A DNA stretch of 64,000 nucleotides. Source: Dugong dugon. Lineage: Eukaryota > Chordata > Mammalia > Sirenia > Dugongidae. Position numbers and translations under genes: made by a program. Where the stretch lies: positions 60,715,501 through 60,779,500 of the forward strand of contig CM057469.1 in the NCBI GenBank assembly GCA_030035585.1, read 5' to 3'. The notes under the pieces were generated by a model. That model did not search any database. It was given only the letters and a program-made list of their open reading frames with translations, and was not told the origin of the DNA. Of this stretch, positions 47,201-58,397 are shown one piece after another (positions within the stretch are counted from its first letter, which is position 1; the number at the start of each line of letters is the position of its first letter).

Positions 47201-47389
47201 TTGATTGCTGAAAGTGAAGAGGACTTGAAGCACTTACTGGTGAAGATCAAAGACTACAGCCCTCAGTATGGATTACACCTTTACATAAAGAATATAAAAA
47301 TCCTCAGAACTGGACCAATAAGTGACATCATGATAAACGGAGAAAAGATTCTGAAGTTGTCAACGATTTCATTTTACTTAGATTCATAG
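47201..47389 (+). pseudogene. RTE reverse transcriptase C-terminal piece
   Basis: EEDLKHLLVKIKDYSPQYGLHLYIKNIKIL is the region after the catalytic box. The box itself reads YTDD near 47185, just after an in-frame stop, where YADD is usual. This piece continues through a decayed thumb to 47389. Confidence 0.8.
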
Positions 47390-47960
47390 TCAATGCCTAT
47401 GGAAATAGCAGTCAAGAAATCAAATAATGTATTGCATTGGGCAAATCTGCAGCAAACGACCTCTTTAAAGCTTTAAAAAGCAAAGATGTCCCTTTGATGA
47501 CTAATGTGCGCCTGACATAAGCTATGGTATTTTCAATCGCTTCATATGCATGCGAAAGCTGGATGCTGAATAAGACCGAAGACAAATTAATGTCTCTGAT
47601 TTATAGTGGAAAATATTGAATATACCCTGGACTGCCAGAAGGATGAACAAATCTGTCTTGGAAGAAGTACAGCCAGAATGCTCCTTAGAACTGAGCATGG
47701 CGAGACTTCCTCTCAAGTACTTTGAACATGTTATCAGAAAGGACCAGTCCTTGGAATAGGACACCATGCTTGATAAAGTAAAGGGTCAGTGAAAAAGAGA
47801 AAGACTCTCAATGAGACGGACTGACACAGTGGCTGCAACAATAGGCTCAAACAAGCCTGCTGTTGTGAGGATGATACAGGACCAGGCAATGTTTCATTCT
47901 ATTGCATGAAATATCACTATGAGTCAGAACCAATTTAATGGCACCTAACAATAGCAACAT

Positions 47961-48396
47961 TGGTGAAGGTATATGATTCATTTCCATGTGTCTATAAAAT
48001 ATGTTGCACAATGCATGACACTTACAAAGGGAAGCTTAAGTAGAATTCAGAGAATTCTCTCTGAATGTACGTGTAACTAACTTGATAAGAAAGGTTTTGT
48101 TTTTGTCTAAGATTCTCTGAGATCAGGTAACTTGTCTATTTAGATACCAGCTATATCTCTACCTTCTAGCTAGAATATTAAACATCCAATAAATTTTTAA
48201 ATAAAATATTATACTAACATATTAATAATAGTGTAGTTATATGATTAGGGTTTCAGGAGAATGATTTAAAGAAAGGTTTTAAAAATCCAATTATAAAAGC
48301 ACTTCTTGTTTATACAGTATCTTTGTTGTGTGCAAGTATCAGTAGGTTCTTCTGAAGGACCAAACTAGTCAAAGTATGACAATATCTATAAGAACC
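47961..48396. other. Unassigned AT-rich sequence
   Basis: No recognised feature. Confidence 0.45.
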
Positions 48397-48530
48397 AATT
48401 GTAACCCATTGCTGTTGAGTCCATTCTGACTCATAGCCACCCTATAAGACTGAGTAGAACTGTCCCATAGGGTTTCCAAGGAGTGGCTGGTGGATTCGAA
48501 CTGCCAACCTTTTGGTTAGCAGCCATAGCT
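48397..48530 (-). mobile_element. AfroSINE, head truncated
   Basis: 'taacccattgctgttgagtc', 'gactgagtagaactgtccca', 'ggtggattcgaactgccaac' and 'ggttagcagccatagct'. The final 'ccaccagggctcc' part is missing. Confidence 0.88.
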
Positions 48531-49640
48531 TTGGTCCTTTAGGCCTTAAAATTTTGAACAGTATTCATGGGCTATGCTACTAAAAGATAAATTTATTAAT
48601 AAGATGACTTCATTCAGGAAGAAAGATAAAAGAAAATTGCATCAGAAAGTCTTTAAAAAATTGCATTTTTATATGAATGTGTTTAATCTGGAGTGGATGT
48701 GGAGCTCAAATTCGTGGAAGAGATATGGATCTGGCCTTTTTAATTTTTGTTAGTAATTTCTGGAGGGTAAAGTAAATTTCTATAGCAGACTATGCATTGA
48801 TGAATTTGAGCATCATGTTTATTTGGGAAAGAATGAAAGACTTTCTAAAGCACTGTGTAGTCCAATATAAAATTTTAGAAATAGATGAAATCTACAAGAG
48901 TTACTTTTTAGGTAAACTATTTTATATTCAATTTAAGGTTCTATTATGCTTCATAAAAAATTGAAGCTGGATTCTTCTGGAAAGGAATTTTAATGCTAAG
49001 ATATTATGAAATTGCATAAGAGAGACTGCGCATTATAAATTAAATTAAAAACTCTTATTTTCCAATTTAATGATATGATTAAAATAAGTACAAACATATA
49101 AATGAAATAGAATCAGATTGCTAAGTATTGAAATACAAGCTTCTTCTGGTATATTTATACATAAATAGCACAAAAATAGTACCAACCACATAGTGTCAAT
49201 CACATTGTTAAATGAACAAGTGAAGTTGAGTTCATGTAGAAAAAGTGACTGCTTAATTGAGCAGCTACCATTGGACTAAAATCAATCCATTTATTGTAAA
49301 TATTGTTTAAAAGTTTTGTGTTAAGCAAACATGTAAATCCTAGTTCAGACTAGAACAAACAAACTAATAAGGATAGATAAAAGAGGAGGAAGTGAAGGAG
49401 GAAGAAGAAACTTATAATTTCACATCTACCTCTGGCAATATCCTTCCTCCTCTTAGTACTCTCTCTCTCTTTCTTGATGTATCCTTTCCTGACTTCTAGT
49501 CAAGGGAATCAAGGCTATTATAACATTTATGAGATATGTTTGAATCTGCTGTGGTCCATCAGATTTGCTTTCCCTGGGAATTACTAAAGCTATGAACATC
49601 CCTCTCAATACTTTAAAAATGTTCTATTTGCAAAGAAAAG
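48531..49640. other. Unassigned AT-rich sequence
   Basis: No recognised repeat or exon. Contains short purine-rich runs near 49380-49405. Confidence 0.5.
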
Positions 49641-49890
49641 AATCACATGATCATCTTGACCCATGCAGAGAAGGCCTTTGACCAAGTCCAACACCCATTC
49701 CTGATTAAAAAAACTCTCAATAAAATAGTATAGAAGGGAAATTTCTCAACATAAAGGGCATCTACAGAAAACCAAAAGCCACCATCATTCTTAATGAAAA
49801 GAGGCTGAAAACATTCCCATTAAGAACAGGAACAAGACAAAGATGTCCTTTATCACCACTCCAATTTAACATTGTGCTGGAAGTCCTAGC

Positions 49891-50250
49891 TTGAGCAATA
49901 AAGCAAAAAAAGAAATAAAAGGCATTCAAACTGGTAATGAAGAAGTAAAACTGTCCCTATTTGCAGATGGTATACTATATGTAGAAAACCCAAAAGACTC
50001 CACAAGAAAACTACTGGAACTAATAGGAAGTTTCAGCAGACTAGCAGGATACAAGATAAACATACAAAAATCAGTTGGATTCCTATACACCAATAAAGAG
50101 AATGATGTAAAAGAAATCAGGAAAACAATACCATTTATAATAGCCCCTAAAAAAAAAATACTTAGAAATAAATCTAACCGGAGATGTAAAAGACCTATAC
50201 ATAGAAAACTACAAAACTCTACTGCAAGAAACCCAAAGAGAGCTACATAA
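49891..50250 (+). pseudogene. L1 ORF2 reverse transcriptase piece
   Basis: 119 codons with [28 protein letters not shown]. The catalytic box, normally FADDM, reads FADG here with one residue lost, so even this piece would be inactive. [20 protein letters not shown] follows, the conserved RT thumb-side block. Confidence 0.9.
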
Positions 50251-50401
50251 ATGGAAACACATACCATGCTCTTGGATATGTTAAAGTCAACATCGTGAAA
50301 ATGACAATTCTACCCAAAGCAATCTACAAATACAATGCAATTCCAATCCAAATACCAACAACATTCTTTAAAGAGATGGAAAAACTAACCATTAACTTCA
50401 T

Positions 50402-51058
50402 ATGGAAAGGGAAGAGGCCATGGATAAAAAAAGATGGAAAAAGAAGAATAAAGTAGGAGGACTTGCACTACCTGACCTCAGAATCTACTATACAGCTACG
50501 GTAGTCAAAACAGCCTGGTACTGTTACAATGAAAGCTACGTTAATCAATGGAACAGAATTGAGAACCCAAATGTAAATCTATCCACCTATGGTCACCTGA
50601 GCTTCCACAAGGGCCCAAAGCCCATCAACTGGGGAAAAGTCAGTCTTTTTAACAAACGGTGCTGGCAAAACTCAACGTCCATCTGCAAAAAAATGAAACA
50701 GGATCCATACCTCACATCATATACAAAAACTAATTCAAAATGGATCAAAGACCTAAATATAAAACTGAAAACTATAAAGTTCTTAGAAGAAAAAATAGAA
50801 TCAACGTTAGATCTCCTAATACACAGCATTAACAGGATGCAAACCATAACTAACAACACACAAACTCCACAAGATAAGCTAGATAACTGGCATCTTCTAA
50901 AAATTAAACACTCATGCTCATCAAAAGACTTCACCAAAAGAGTAAAAAGAGAACCTACAGACTGGGAAAAAAATTTTGGCTATGACAAATCTGAAAAAGG
51001 TTTAATCTCTAAAATCTACAGAAAAATCCAACACCTCTACTACAAAAAAAAAAAATAA
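50402..51058 (+). pseudogene. L1 ORF2 C-terminal piece
   Basis: 218 codons, the longest open frame in the window. It has GGLALPDLRIYYTATVVKTAWYCY, then WNRIENP, FNKRCWQNSTSICKKMKQDPYLT and WEKNFGYDKSEKGLISKIYRKIQ. These are standard blocks of the ORF2 region between RT and the cysteine-rich end. The frame starts within ORF2, and its length reflects chance survival of a younger L1. Confidence 0.92.
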
Positions 51059-51280
51059 TAATCTAATTAAAAAATAGACAAAGGAAATGAACAGACACTT
51101 CACCAAAGAAGACATTCAAGCGGCTAACAACGCATGAGGAAATGCTCACGATCACTAGCCATTAGAGAAATGAAAATACAAACCACAGTGAGATATTATC
51201 TCACCCCAGCATTACTGGCATGAATCAAAAAAACAGAAAGTAATAAATGTTGGAGAGGCTGCAGGGAGATTGGAACTCTT

Positions 51281-51667
51281 ATGCACTGCTGGTGGGAATG
51301 CAAAATGTTACAACGATTTTGGAAAATGATATGGTGCTTCCTCAGAAAGGTACAAATAGAAATACTGTGTGATCCAGTAATCTCATTCCTAGGAATGTAT
51401 CCTAGAGAAATAAGAGTCATCACACAAATAGACATATGCACACCCATGTTCATTGCAGCACTGTTCATAATAGCAAAAAGATGGAAACAACCTAGATGCC
51501 CATCAACAGATGAATGGATAAACAAACTATGGTACATGCACTCGATGGAGTACTACACAATGATAAAGAACAATGATGAATCTGTGAAGCATCTCACAAC
51601 ATGGATGAATCTAGAGGGCATTATGCTGAGTGAGATAAGTCAATCACAAAAGGACAAATATGTATGA
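51281..51667 (+). pseudogene. L1 ORF2 extreme C-terminal piece
   Basis: 128 codons in a new frame: WWECKMLQRFWKMIWCFLRK (Cys-rich end), [43 protein letters not shown] and ISQSQKDKY. The same end occurs in copies at 18760-19029 and 61976-62200. Confidence 0.9.
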
Positions 51668-52739
51668 CTCCACTACTATAAAAACTCATGTAAAGGTTTA
51701 CACACAAAATGGAACAATCTTTGATGGTTACGAGGGAGGGGAGTGGTGGAGATGGAAAAACACTAAATAGACAATAGCTAAGTGGTAACTTTGGTGAAGG
51801 GTAAGACAGTACACAATACTGGGGAAGCCAGCACAACTTGTAGAAGGCAAGGTCATGGAAGCTCCATAGACATCCAAACTCCCTGAGGGACCGAATTACT
51901 GCACTTTGGGGATCATGGTCTCCGGAGACATCTGGCTGAACTGGCGTAACATAGTTTATAAAGAAAATATTCTACGTTCTACTTTGGTGAGTAGCATCTG
52001 GTCTTAAAATCTTGTAAGTGGCCATCTAAGACGCTCCAATGGTCTCACCCCCTTGGGATCAAGGGAAAATGAAGAAAGCTAAAGATACAAAGATTAGTCC
52101 AAAGGACTAAGGAACCACAACTACCACAGCCTCCACCAGACTGAGTCCAGTACAACTAGATGGTGCCCACCCGGCTACTACCACCGACTGCTCTGACAGG
52201 GATCATAATAGAGCATCCTGGACAGAGCTGGAGAAAAATGTAGAACAAAATTCTAAGTCACCAAAAAAGACCAGACTTCCTGGCCTGACAGACTATGGAA
52301 ACTCAAGACTATGGCCCCTGGACACCATTTTAGCTTAGTAATGAAGTCACTCCTGAGGTTCACGCTTTAGCCAAAGATTAGATAGGCCCACAAGACAAAA
52401 CGAGACTAAAGGGACACACCAGCCCAGGGGCAAGGACTAGAAGGCAGGAGGGGACAGGAAAGTCGGTAATGAGGAACCCAAGGTCCAGTAGGGATAGTGT
52501 TGACATGTCATGGGGTTGGTAAGCAATGTGGTAAAACAATATGTGTACTAAGTGTTTAATGAGAAACTAGTTTGTTCTGTAAACCTTCATTTAAAGTACA
52601 ATAATTAAAATTAAAAACAAAAAAAAATAAAGAAAATGAGAGCAAGAGGGAAAGTCCTGAAAGATGAGAGCAAGGGAAAAAAAGTACAGCCTACCATCAC
52701 TCATTCAGACTCTTCTCAACTGGGTTAAAATGCATGGAA

Positions 52740-52890
52740 AAAACTGGAACAGAAGGTAAAAAATGTCAGTAGTGTTTGGATTAGGGTAGTAGAATTATGC
52801 ATGATATTTTCTGCATTTTAATGTTTTTCTGTACTGTCCCAATTTCTTACAAACCTATAATTCTCAAGTCTAAAAATAAAATACTGCCTT
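52740..52890 (+). mobile_element. Old L1 3' tail, probable
   Basis: 'gtgtttggattagggtagta', 'gatattttctgcattttaat', 'gtttttctgtactgtcccaa' and 'tttcttacaaacctataatt' recall the 3' end of ancient mammalian L1s. Diverged and short, so tentative. Confidence 0.4.
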
Positions 52891-53339
52891 GATTCTAAAA
52901 AAAAATCTACTTGCATCTTATTTTCTGCAAAACACCCTCAACCTCATGCTATGTTGAAAATGATCTACTAAGTATACTGATAACTCTATCTGACAATTAA
53001 GCAATCATCTCACAGGATGGTCCTTGATAATCAAAAATACACACACACACAAAAATATTTTTTTTCTTATACTACCTCTAAAATGCCCAGCACTACCAGA
53101 GAAAATTACACCACTTTGCAAATTTCAATAAATTAATGTTTTAATATCTCATCTTATCATTTGAGTCTGCCTGTAAGAGTCTCTCTTTTCAAATTTCAAC
53201 ATTCTCCTCAAATCTCCATCTCTGGAGGGCTCCCTGCTAATTGTCAGCTAGTAATTCATAATTCATAATTTCCCTCAACTTTTTATGTCTGTAGAGAAAT
53301 GTCTATGCCCTCGTCCTTCAATGCATTCTCAGAAATAAT

Positions 53340-53510
53340 AATATTAATAATAATAAACAGTCGCCATCAGGTAGAATCAGAAAAATTTCTGAGTTTTCAG
53401 AAGCAGGTCACCAGGCCTTTCTTCTGAGGTGCCTCTGGGTGAACTCAAACCTCCATCCTTTCGATTAGCAGCCAAGCTAGCTAATGGTTTGCACCACCCA
53501 GAGACTCCAA
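53340..53510 (-). mobile_element. AfroSINE, long form, diverged
   Basis: 'aacagtcgccatcaggtaga', 'tgcctctgggtgaactcaaa', 'ccttt' then 'cgattagcagccaagctagc' and 'tgcaccacccagagactcc'. The 'gcaccacccag' head end matches the long-form copies at 17879 and 40800. Confidence 0.8.
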
Positions 53511-53519
53511 AAATAAGGT

Positions 53520-53750
53520 TACTTACTCTTTACAGAGCAGTTAGTGTATGCAAAAAAATTGTGCTCAGCACACCCATTATCAGTGATTGCATTACAACAG
53601 TGCTCTGAGATAAATTCTACAATTACCACCATCTTTTTTCTTTTTTTTTGGTTGGGGTGGCAATTAAACTTAGGCTTAGAGAGGCTAGGTAATGTTTTCA
53701 TTACCATGCAGTTAGTAAGTGGAAGATCCAAGATTTGAACCCTCTTGGTT
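53520..53750 (-). mobile_element. MIR SINE, reversed, degraded
   Basis: 'ggcttagagaggctaggtaa', 'catgcagttagtaagtggaa' and 'gatccaagatttgaaccctc' are reversed MIR phrases. The left half is weak and holds a T-run. Confidence 0.6.
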
Positions 53751-53999
53751 CGAGGCCTCTCCTTCATCTTTCATACAAGTTGAAAGGAAATAAGTACTCT
53801 TACTGAATTTAATCTGCAGCCTGAGCCATAGTTGCTTCCCTCATAACAGAGTTTAAAGAGAACAGAATTTAAAGACGATATGATCAATACTTTAGTTTTG
53901 TAATTTCCCAACCTCTTATCTTACCTCTACTAACAATCCTTACTCTAGCACTCTACATTCCAAACATATTTAAATTGTTTTAGTTGTTTTCCACTGTTT

Positions 54000-54545
54000 C
54001 CTGCAGTCACTTACCTCCACGCTTTCAGAGATGTCTTCCCTTCTGTCTCTCTCTTCACAGCATCCTATCTTCCCTCATACTTATATTTCTTATTTATATT
54101 TGGCATCAATTTTCACACTGCTTGCTCTTTGAAGCTTTCTATGAGTCCCCAAATGCAGATTAGCATCTTCTGTTCTGTCCTCCTATAGCAGTGCGTAGCT
54201 TCCCTATTGTTGAACTTGTCATCCTGTATTTTAAGTACTTATATATTTAACTTCATTTCCCTGTCCCATTGCCGTAGAGTTGATTCCAACTCATAGAAAC
54301 CCTATAGAACAGTGTAGAACTGCCCTGCAGGGTTTCCAGGGAGCGGCTGGTAGATTCGAACTGCTAACCTTCTGGTTAGCAGCCAAGCTCTTTACCACTG
54401 TGACAGCACGGCTCCATTTCCCTGTAGACTCACACTGTTTGAGGGCAGAAACTGGCATTCTTGTTCTTGTTCGTGTTGGAATGTCTGGCATGATCTATTT
54501 GCATGGTTGATACTCAGTAAATGTATGTTCAATGAATTAATCTCA
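54000..54545 (+). mobile_element. L2 LINE 3' end, split by an AfroSINE
   Basis: 'acactgcttgctctttgaag' and 'ctcctatagcagtgcgtagc' lie on the left. After the SINE come 'gactcacactgtttgagggc', 'agaaactggcattcttgttc', 'gtctggcatgatctatttgc' and 'atactcagtaaatgtatgtt', ending 'caatgaattaat'. This is a characteristic L2 ending. Confidence 0.8.
54265..54414 (-). mobile_element. AfroSINE inserted in L2
   Basis: 'cccattgccgtagagttgat', 'agaacagtgtagaactgccc', 'ggtagattcgaactgctaac' and 'gacagcacggct'. A perfect 11-bp target duplication CATTTCCCTGT lies at 54254-54264 and 54415-54425. Confidence 0.95.
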
Positions 54546-55289
54546 ATTTATCTTTCATAGCCAAGAGCAGAGTGAGCTATACTTGTTTCCTCTTTTTCAT
54601 TTCACATACACATCCACACCTGCACCACCTACCGAAATTCCTTTTACTAAATTCTCCAATTCTTCCAAATTGCAAACACAACAGCTATTTTCACTTATCT
54701 TATTGAACTTCTCTCTCACTGTGCTTGTTACCTCCCCCATTCTTCTTACAAGTCTTTCCCAAAGACTTCTGGTTTACCAGCTTCTTCAAGTCTTTCTCTA
54801 AACTCTGTGATAACTCTTATCCTTCATTCATCTTGTACTTAAGGGCTAATAAAACCCAGAATTTTGCCCTTAGTCATCTTTCCTTACTCTAACTCCTTTC
54901 CTTGGGAAATTTCTTCCACATCCAACACTCAGTTTCCACAAATAAAATCCTAATTTCCTTCAAATCTATAACCTATACTCAGGCATCTATTTTCTTATGT
55001 CTCCTACATTTGTTCCATACATTCAACTGCCAGTTATATTTGAGCGTACCATATATGTCATGTATAAAATAAACTTATCTGCCCCCATAATAAATTTTTT
55101 CTCTTGCATTCTCTATCCGTGAAAAATACCAACAATTACCTAGTACCTTACATAAAAAACATTGCCGGTATACAAGATAGCTCTTACTTCTTCCTCACAT
55201 CTCATTGGTCTACCACTAAAATGTAACTCAGTACTTCCTCCTTGATATCTCTGCTACCACTGTCTTAATTTCATACTTTACCTTTTATT
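54546..55289. other. Unassigned C/T-rich sequence
   Basis: Pyrimidine-biased text such as 'cttattgaacttctctctca' and 'cagttatatttgagcgtacc' recalls ancient LINE-derived DNA but is too diverged to name. Confidence 0.35.
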
Positions 55290-55352
55290 CAGGTTTGAGC
55301 TGACAACTTTTAAGTTAGTAGTCCATCACAAACTGTTTGCACCACCTAGGGA
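55290..55352 (-). mobile_element. AfroSINE head fragment
   Basis: 'ttcaggtttgagctgacaac', 'tttaagttagtagtccatca' and 'gtttgcaccacctaggga' are the reversed head of a long-form copy. The rest is missing. It abuts the target shared by the next two insertions. Confidence 0.7.
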
Positions 55353-55366
55353 TCTTTGTGAACGAT

Positions 55367-55561
55367 GTTATTGTTGTGCGCCACTGAGTTGATTCCAACT
55401 CACAGTGACTCAATGTGACAGGGCAGAACTGCCCCATAGGTTTTCTAGGCCATCATCTTTACGGGAGCAGAATGTCAGGTCTTTCCTTCCTTGGAGCAGG
55501 GTTTGAAACTCAACTTTTAGTTAGTAGCCGAAGGCCTAACCATTGCACCAACAGGGCTTCT
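55367..55561 (-). mobile_element. AfroSINE, extra-middle form
   Basis: 'cgccactgagttgattccaa', 'gacagggcagaactgcccca', 'gccatcatctttacgggagc' and 'gcaccaacagggcttc'. Flanked by TTTGTGAACGAT (55355-55366) and TTTGTGAATGAT (55562-55573), a 12-bp duplication with one mismatch. Confidence 0.92.
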
Positions 55562-55573
55562 TTTGTGAATGAT

Positions 55574-56025
55574 TTTGTTGTTGCTAGGTGCTGCCAGTCA
55601 TTTCCAACCCATAGTGACCCTATGTATAACAAAACAAAACACTGCCCAGTCCTTTGCCATCCTCACAATTGTTGCTATGTTATAGCCCATTGTTGCAGCC
55701 ACTGTGTCAAATCATCTTGTTGAGAGTCTTCCTCTTTTTCACTGACCCTGTACTTTACCAAGCATGATGTCCTTCTCCAGGGACTGGTCCCTCCTTATAA
55801 CATGTCCAGAGTACGTGAGATAAAGTCTTGCCATCCTCGCTTCCAAGGAGCATTCTGGCTGTATTTCTTTCAAGACAGATTTGTTGTTCTTCTGGCAGTC
55901 CATGTTATATTCATTATTCTTTGCTAACACCAAAATTCAAACACGTCAATTCTTCTTCACCCTTCTTTATTCATTGTGCAGCTTTTGCATACATATGAGG
56001 TGATTGAAAATACCATGACTTCACA
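55574..56025 (-). mobile_element. RTE LINE 3' end with clear target duplication
   Basis: Reversed RTE tail from 'gttgttgctaggtgctgcca' through 'accaagcatgatgtccttct', 'gcattctggctgtatttctt' and 'cattgtgcagcttttgcata', 5'-truncated at about 56025. The 12-bp TTTGTGAATGAT flanks it exactly at 55562-55573 and 56026-56037. No inversion and no internal gap, so it shows the normal end structure of an RTE insertion. Confidence 0.93.
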
Positions 56026-56037
56026 TTTGTGAATGAT

Positions 56038-57240
56038 AGCGAGTATTAATTATTCTCATGTTATAAATAAGAAACATCTTTTCTTTCAGGGTTTGAGTCC
56101 TCCAGCATCATGATACCATCACATCTTCATAACATCAGATCTTAGAAAGAATTTCCTCCAAGTCCTAGTGCCAGCCGAGAGACAATTGTTTTGGCCCCAT
56201 TACATTTGTTTTGCATCCTGAGACCCTTTAGTTCAAATCTCTGGGGAAATTAGTATTTCAAGGACATGAGGCCAAAACTGAATGACTATGATTCCAAATG
56301 CAATTTAAAACAAATAACTATCTCAGTATTTTTATATTCTCACTGGAACTTGTGAAAGAAGAAACTTGAAAATTCTGTATAACAGACATTCAATATGTAT
56401 TTATATACCCATATGCATATACCTAATAAGCTTGTCTGTGTAACATACATATGTATATTATATATTATTGCATATCCCTGAATTTTAAAGGGTGTAAATG
56501 GTAAAATTCTCTGTATCTATATTTCATTTTATTTAACAAATTATGCATCTTTTATGTTACAGAGAAAGGGCAAAGCTAAATTTATGTGTTGGAAGTAATA
56601 TTCAATTATATTATTAATATTTTATAAACTATAAACTATTACTTAGTGTGTAGTATAACCAAATTTACATTCTAAGCAATGCCATAAAAATATTATATAT
56701 AAATCATGACACATTTTATGATTGTATTTATCGGAAAAAATTACTTTTTTTTGTTTGCTTCTGATAAGAAGAGAGATTCTGTAATCAAAGTTTATATTAC
56801 TACATTAATGTCCTCATCTTCTCCTTACCATAGTTTTAATAATTAATTCTAGTTTAGGTTTATTACCTAGGAGGGGTTACCAGGGAAATTTCACTCTAAA
56901 TACGGTTTCAGTTCCTAAGGAAGTCATAATTGAAAAATCAGAGAAGAGGAGGAATGTTAATGGATTCATTCCTAAACCAGGTAAATTGCTATACTACAAT
57001 TATCCAGAAAGTATTATGTGGGGAATACCATTATTCCTCAGCAAATTGTAATTTCAAAGGATAACTATCCTTCAGTTGACACAACTGCCAATCTTTGCAT
57101 TACCCCTGCCCCCAATTACTCTGCATACCAAACTTGTCCCTGGTGGTAGGGCTTCCATTGTTGTATTAAAATACGAGAAGCATCAATGTAAGGTGTGTGT
57201 GAATAAATCAGTCTAATTATCTACATCTATATTTATATCT
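56038..57240. other. Unassigned AT-rich sequence
   Basis: About 1.2 kb with no recognised repeat, RNA gene or exon. Confidence 0.5.
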
Positions 57241-57345
57241 AATGATCCCGGGGTGGTGCAAACGGTTTGCACTCAGTTGCACTCAGAAAAGGTTGACTCT
57301 TCAAATCCACCCAAGGGCACCATGGAAACCCTGTGGGGTAGTTCT
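57241..57345 (+). mobile_element. AfroSINE, long form, 3'-truncated
   Basis: 'gatcccggggtggtgcaaac', a short duplicated 'ttgcactcag' within the head, 'caaatccacccaagggcacc' and 'ggggtagttctactctac', then it stops. Confidence 0.8.
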
Positions 57346-57938
57346 ACTCTACTTACGTTAAAAAATATGATTGCTTCCAATTTTTCTTTGAATATATAAT
57401 GATATACAAGTTTTCAACTTTAGAAATAGTCAAACAATATAAAGTGTGTGTTAACCAAATTGAATAGTTGTCTTTCTGTGAAGTTGAGTGCTATTATAGC
57501 AAAGGAAAAATATGGGTGATTTCTTTTTCTTTCAATTGGTGTATTTATTCAATTGAGACATTTTATACTGCTTAGAATTTTCTCTGTGTTCCTTTATTCT
57601 GTTAGTCAGAACTGCACATCCAAGATGGCAAATGAACCGTTCAATTTCAGAGATATTGTGAATGTCATTTAGACAGTAGGCTCTGTTCTAGTTACTCTGT
57701 TAAAATTTCTTTCCATGAAGACACACTTTTTATTATATTTTTTATATCACATAACGAATAGTTTATATCCTGCAGATAGAAAATCAGAAATCATTTTTTA
57801 AACCAGATATTAAATTGACTCACCATCTTTAGTAAGAACACACAGAAATTAAAAACCTTATTATTTCCTCCTATGATGTTTTATATTCTCCCCCCCCCCC
57901 CCAAAAAAAAAGGCAATGGCATCAGGTAATTGACTTAA
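57346..57938. other. Unassigned AT-rich sequence with C13-A9 tract
   Basis: Nothing recognised apart from a run of 13 C at 57890-57902 followed by A-rich bases to 57911. Confidence 0.5.
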
Positions 57939-57950
57939 GGGTATTAGTAT

Positions 57951-58120
57951 AAACCAAAACAACCAAACTAGTTGCCGCCCAGTTGATCTGACTCACAGCG
58001 ACTCTTTAGGACAGGGTAGAACTGCCCCCATGGAGTTTCCAAGGAGCAGCTGGTGGATTCGAACTACCCACCTTTTTGGTTAGCAGTCGAGATCTTAACT
58101 ACTGCGCCACCAGGGCTCCT
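57951..58120 (-). mobile_element. AfroSINE, well preserved
   Basis: 'actagttgccgcccagttga', 'aggacagggtagaactgccc', 'ggtggattcgaactacccac' and 'actgcgccaccagggctcc'. Similar flanks GGGTATTAGTAT (57939-57950) and GGATATTAGTAC (58121-58132) are the likely target duplication. Confidence 0.93.
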
Positions 58121-58214
58121 GGATATTAGTACAGAGCTATTTAAACGAGTGTTGTTGAATTTTCCAAACTGGTTCTTTAATTTTTAAGTCTATCTATTAT
58201 TTACTACTATTTAC

Positions 58215-58397
58215 GGAGCCCTAGCGGTTCACTGGTTAAAAGGTCGCGGTTTAACCCACCAGCTGCTCCGAGGGAGAAAGATGTGGCAGTCTGCTTTTGT
58301 GAAGATTACAGCCTTGGAAGCCCTTTGCGGCAGTTGTACTCTGTCCTATGGGGTCTCTGTGAGTTGCAATTGACTCGACTGCAGTGGGTTTGGGGTT
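58215..58397 (+). mobile_element. AfroSINE, extra-middle form
   Basis: 'cggagccctagcggttcact', a shortened head, 'tgaagattacagccttggaa', 'ggcagttgtactctgtccta' and the end 'cgactgcagtgggtttgggg'. About 25 bases of the tRNA-like head are missing around 58240. Confidence 0.9.

Larger units (their letters stand above)
44781..47960 (+). mobile_element. RTE (BovB-type) LINE, near full length, broken
   Basis: About 3.2 kb, the most complete RTE here. The leader (44781-45140) runs from 'gtcagtcagtttgttgtact' through 'ggttccagactaaggcagac'. The coding part starts near 'cacgactcaaaatgagagg' with an APE-like endonuclease, then linker and reverse transcriptase, and ends with 'gcacctaacaatagcaac'. The single expected frame is scattered over at least five open pieces in different frames, with internal stops, so it is dead. 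It supplies the within-window reference for the other RTE copies and the composite SINE. Confidence 0.93.
49641..52625 (+). mobile_element. L1 LINE, type A, 5'-truncated in ORF2
   Basis: Starts in the reverse transcriptase part of ORF2 ('cacatgatcatcttgaccca'), continues through ORF2 to about 51665, and has a ~950-bp type A 3' UTR ending in an A-rich tail at 52600-52628. It is the longest ORF2 remnant in the window. Coding pieces are split over several frames. A purine stretch similar on both sides ('aaagaaaa') may be a short target duplication but is weak. Confidence 0.92.
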
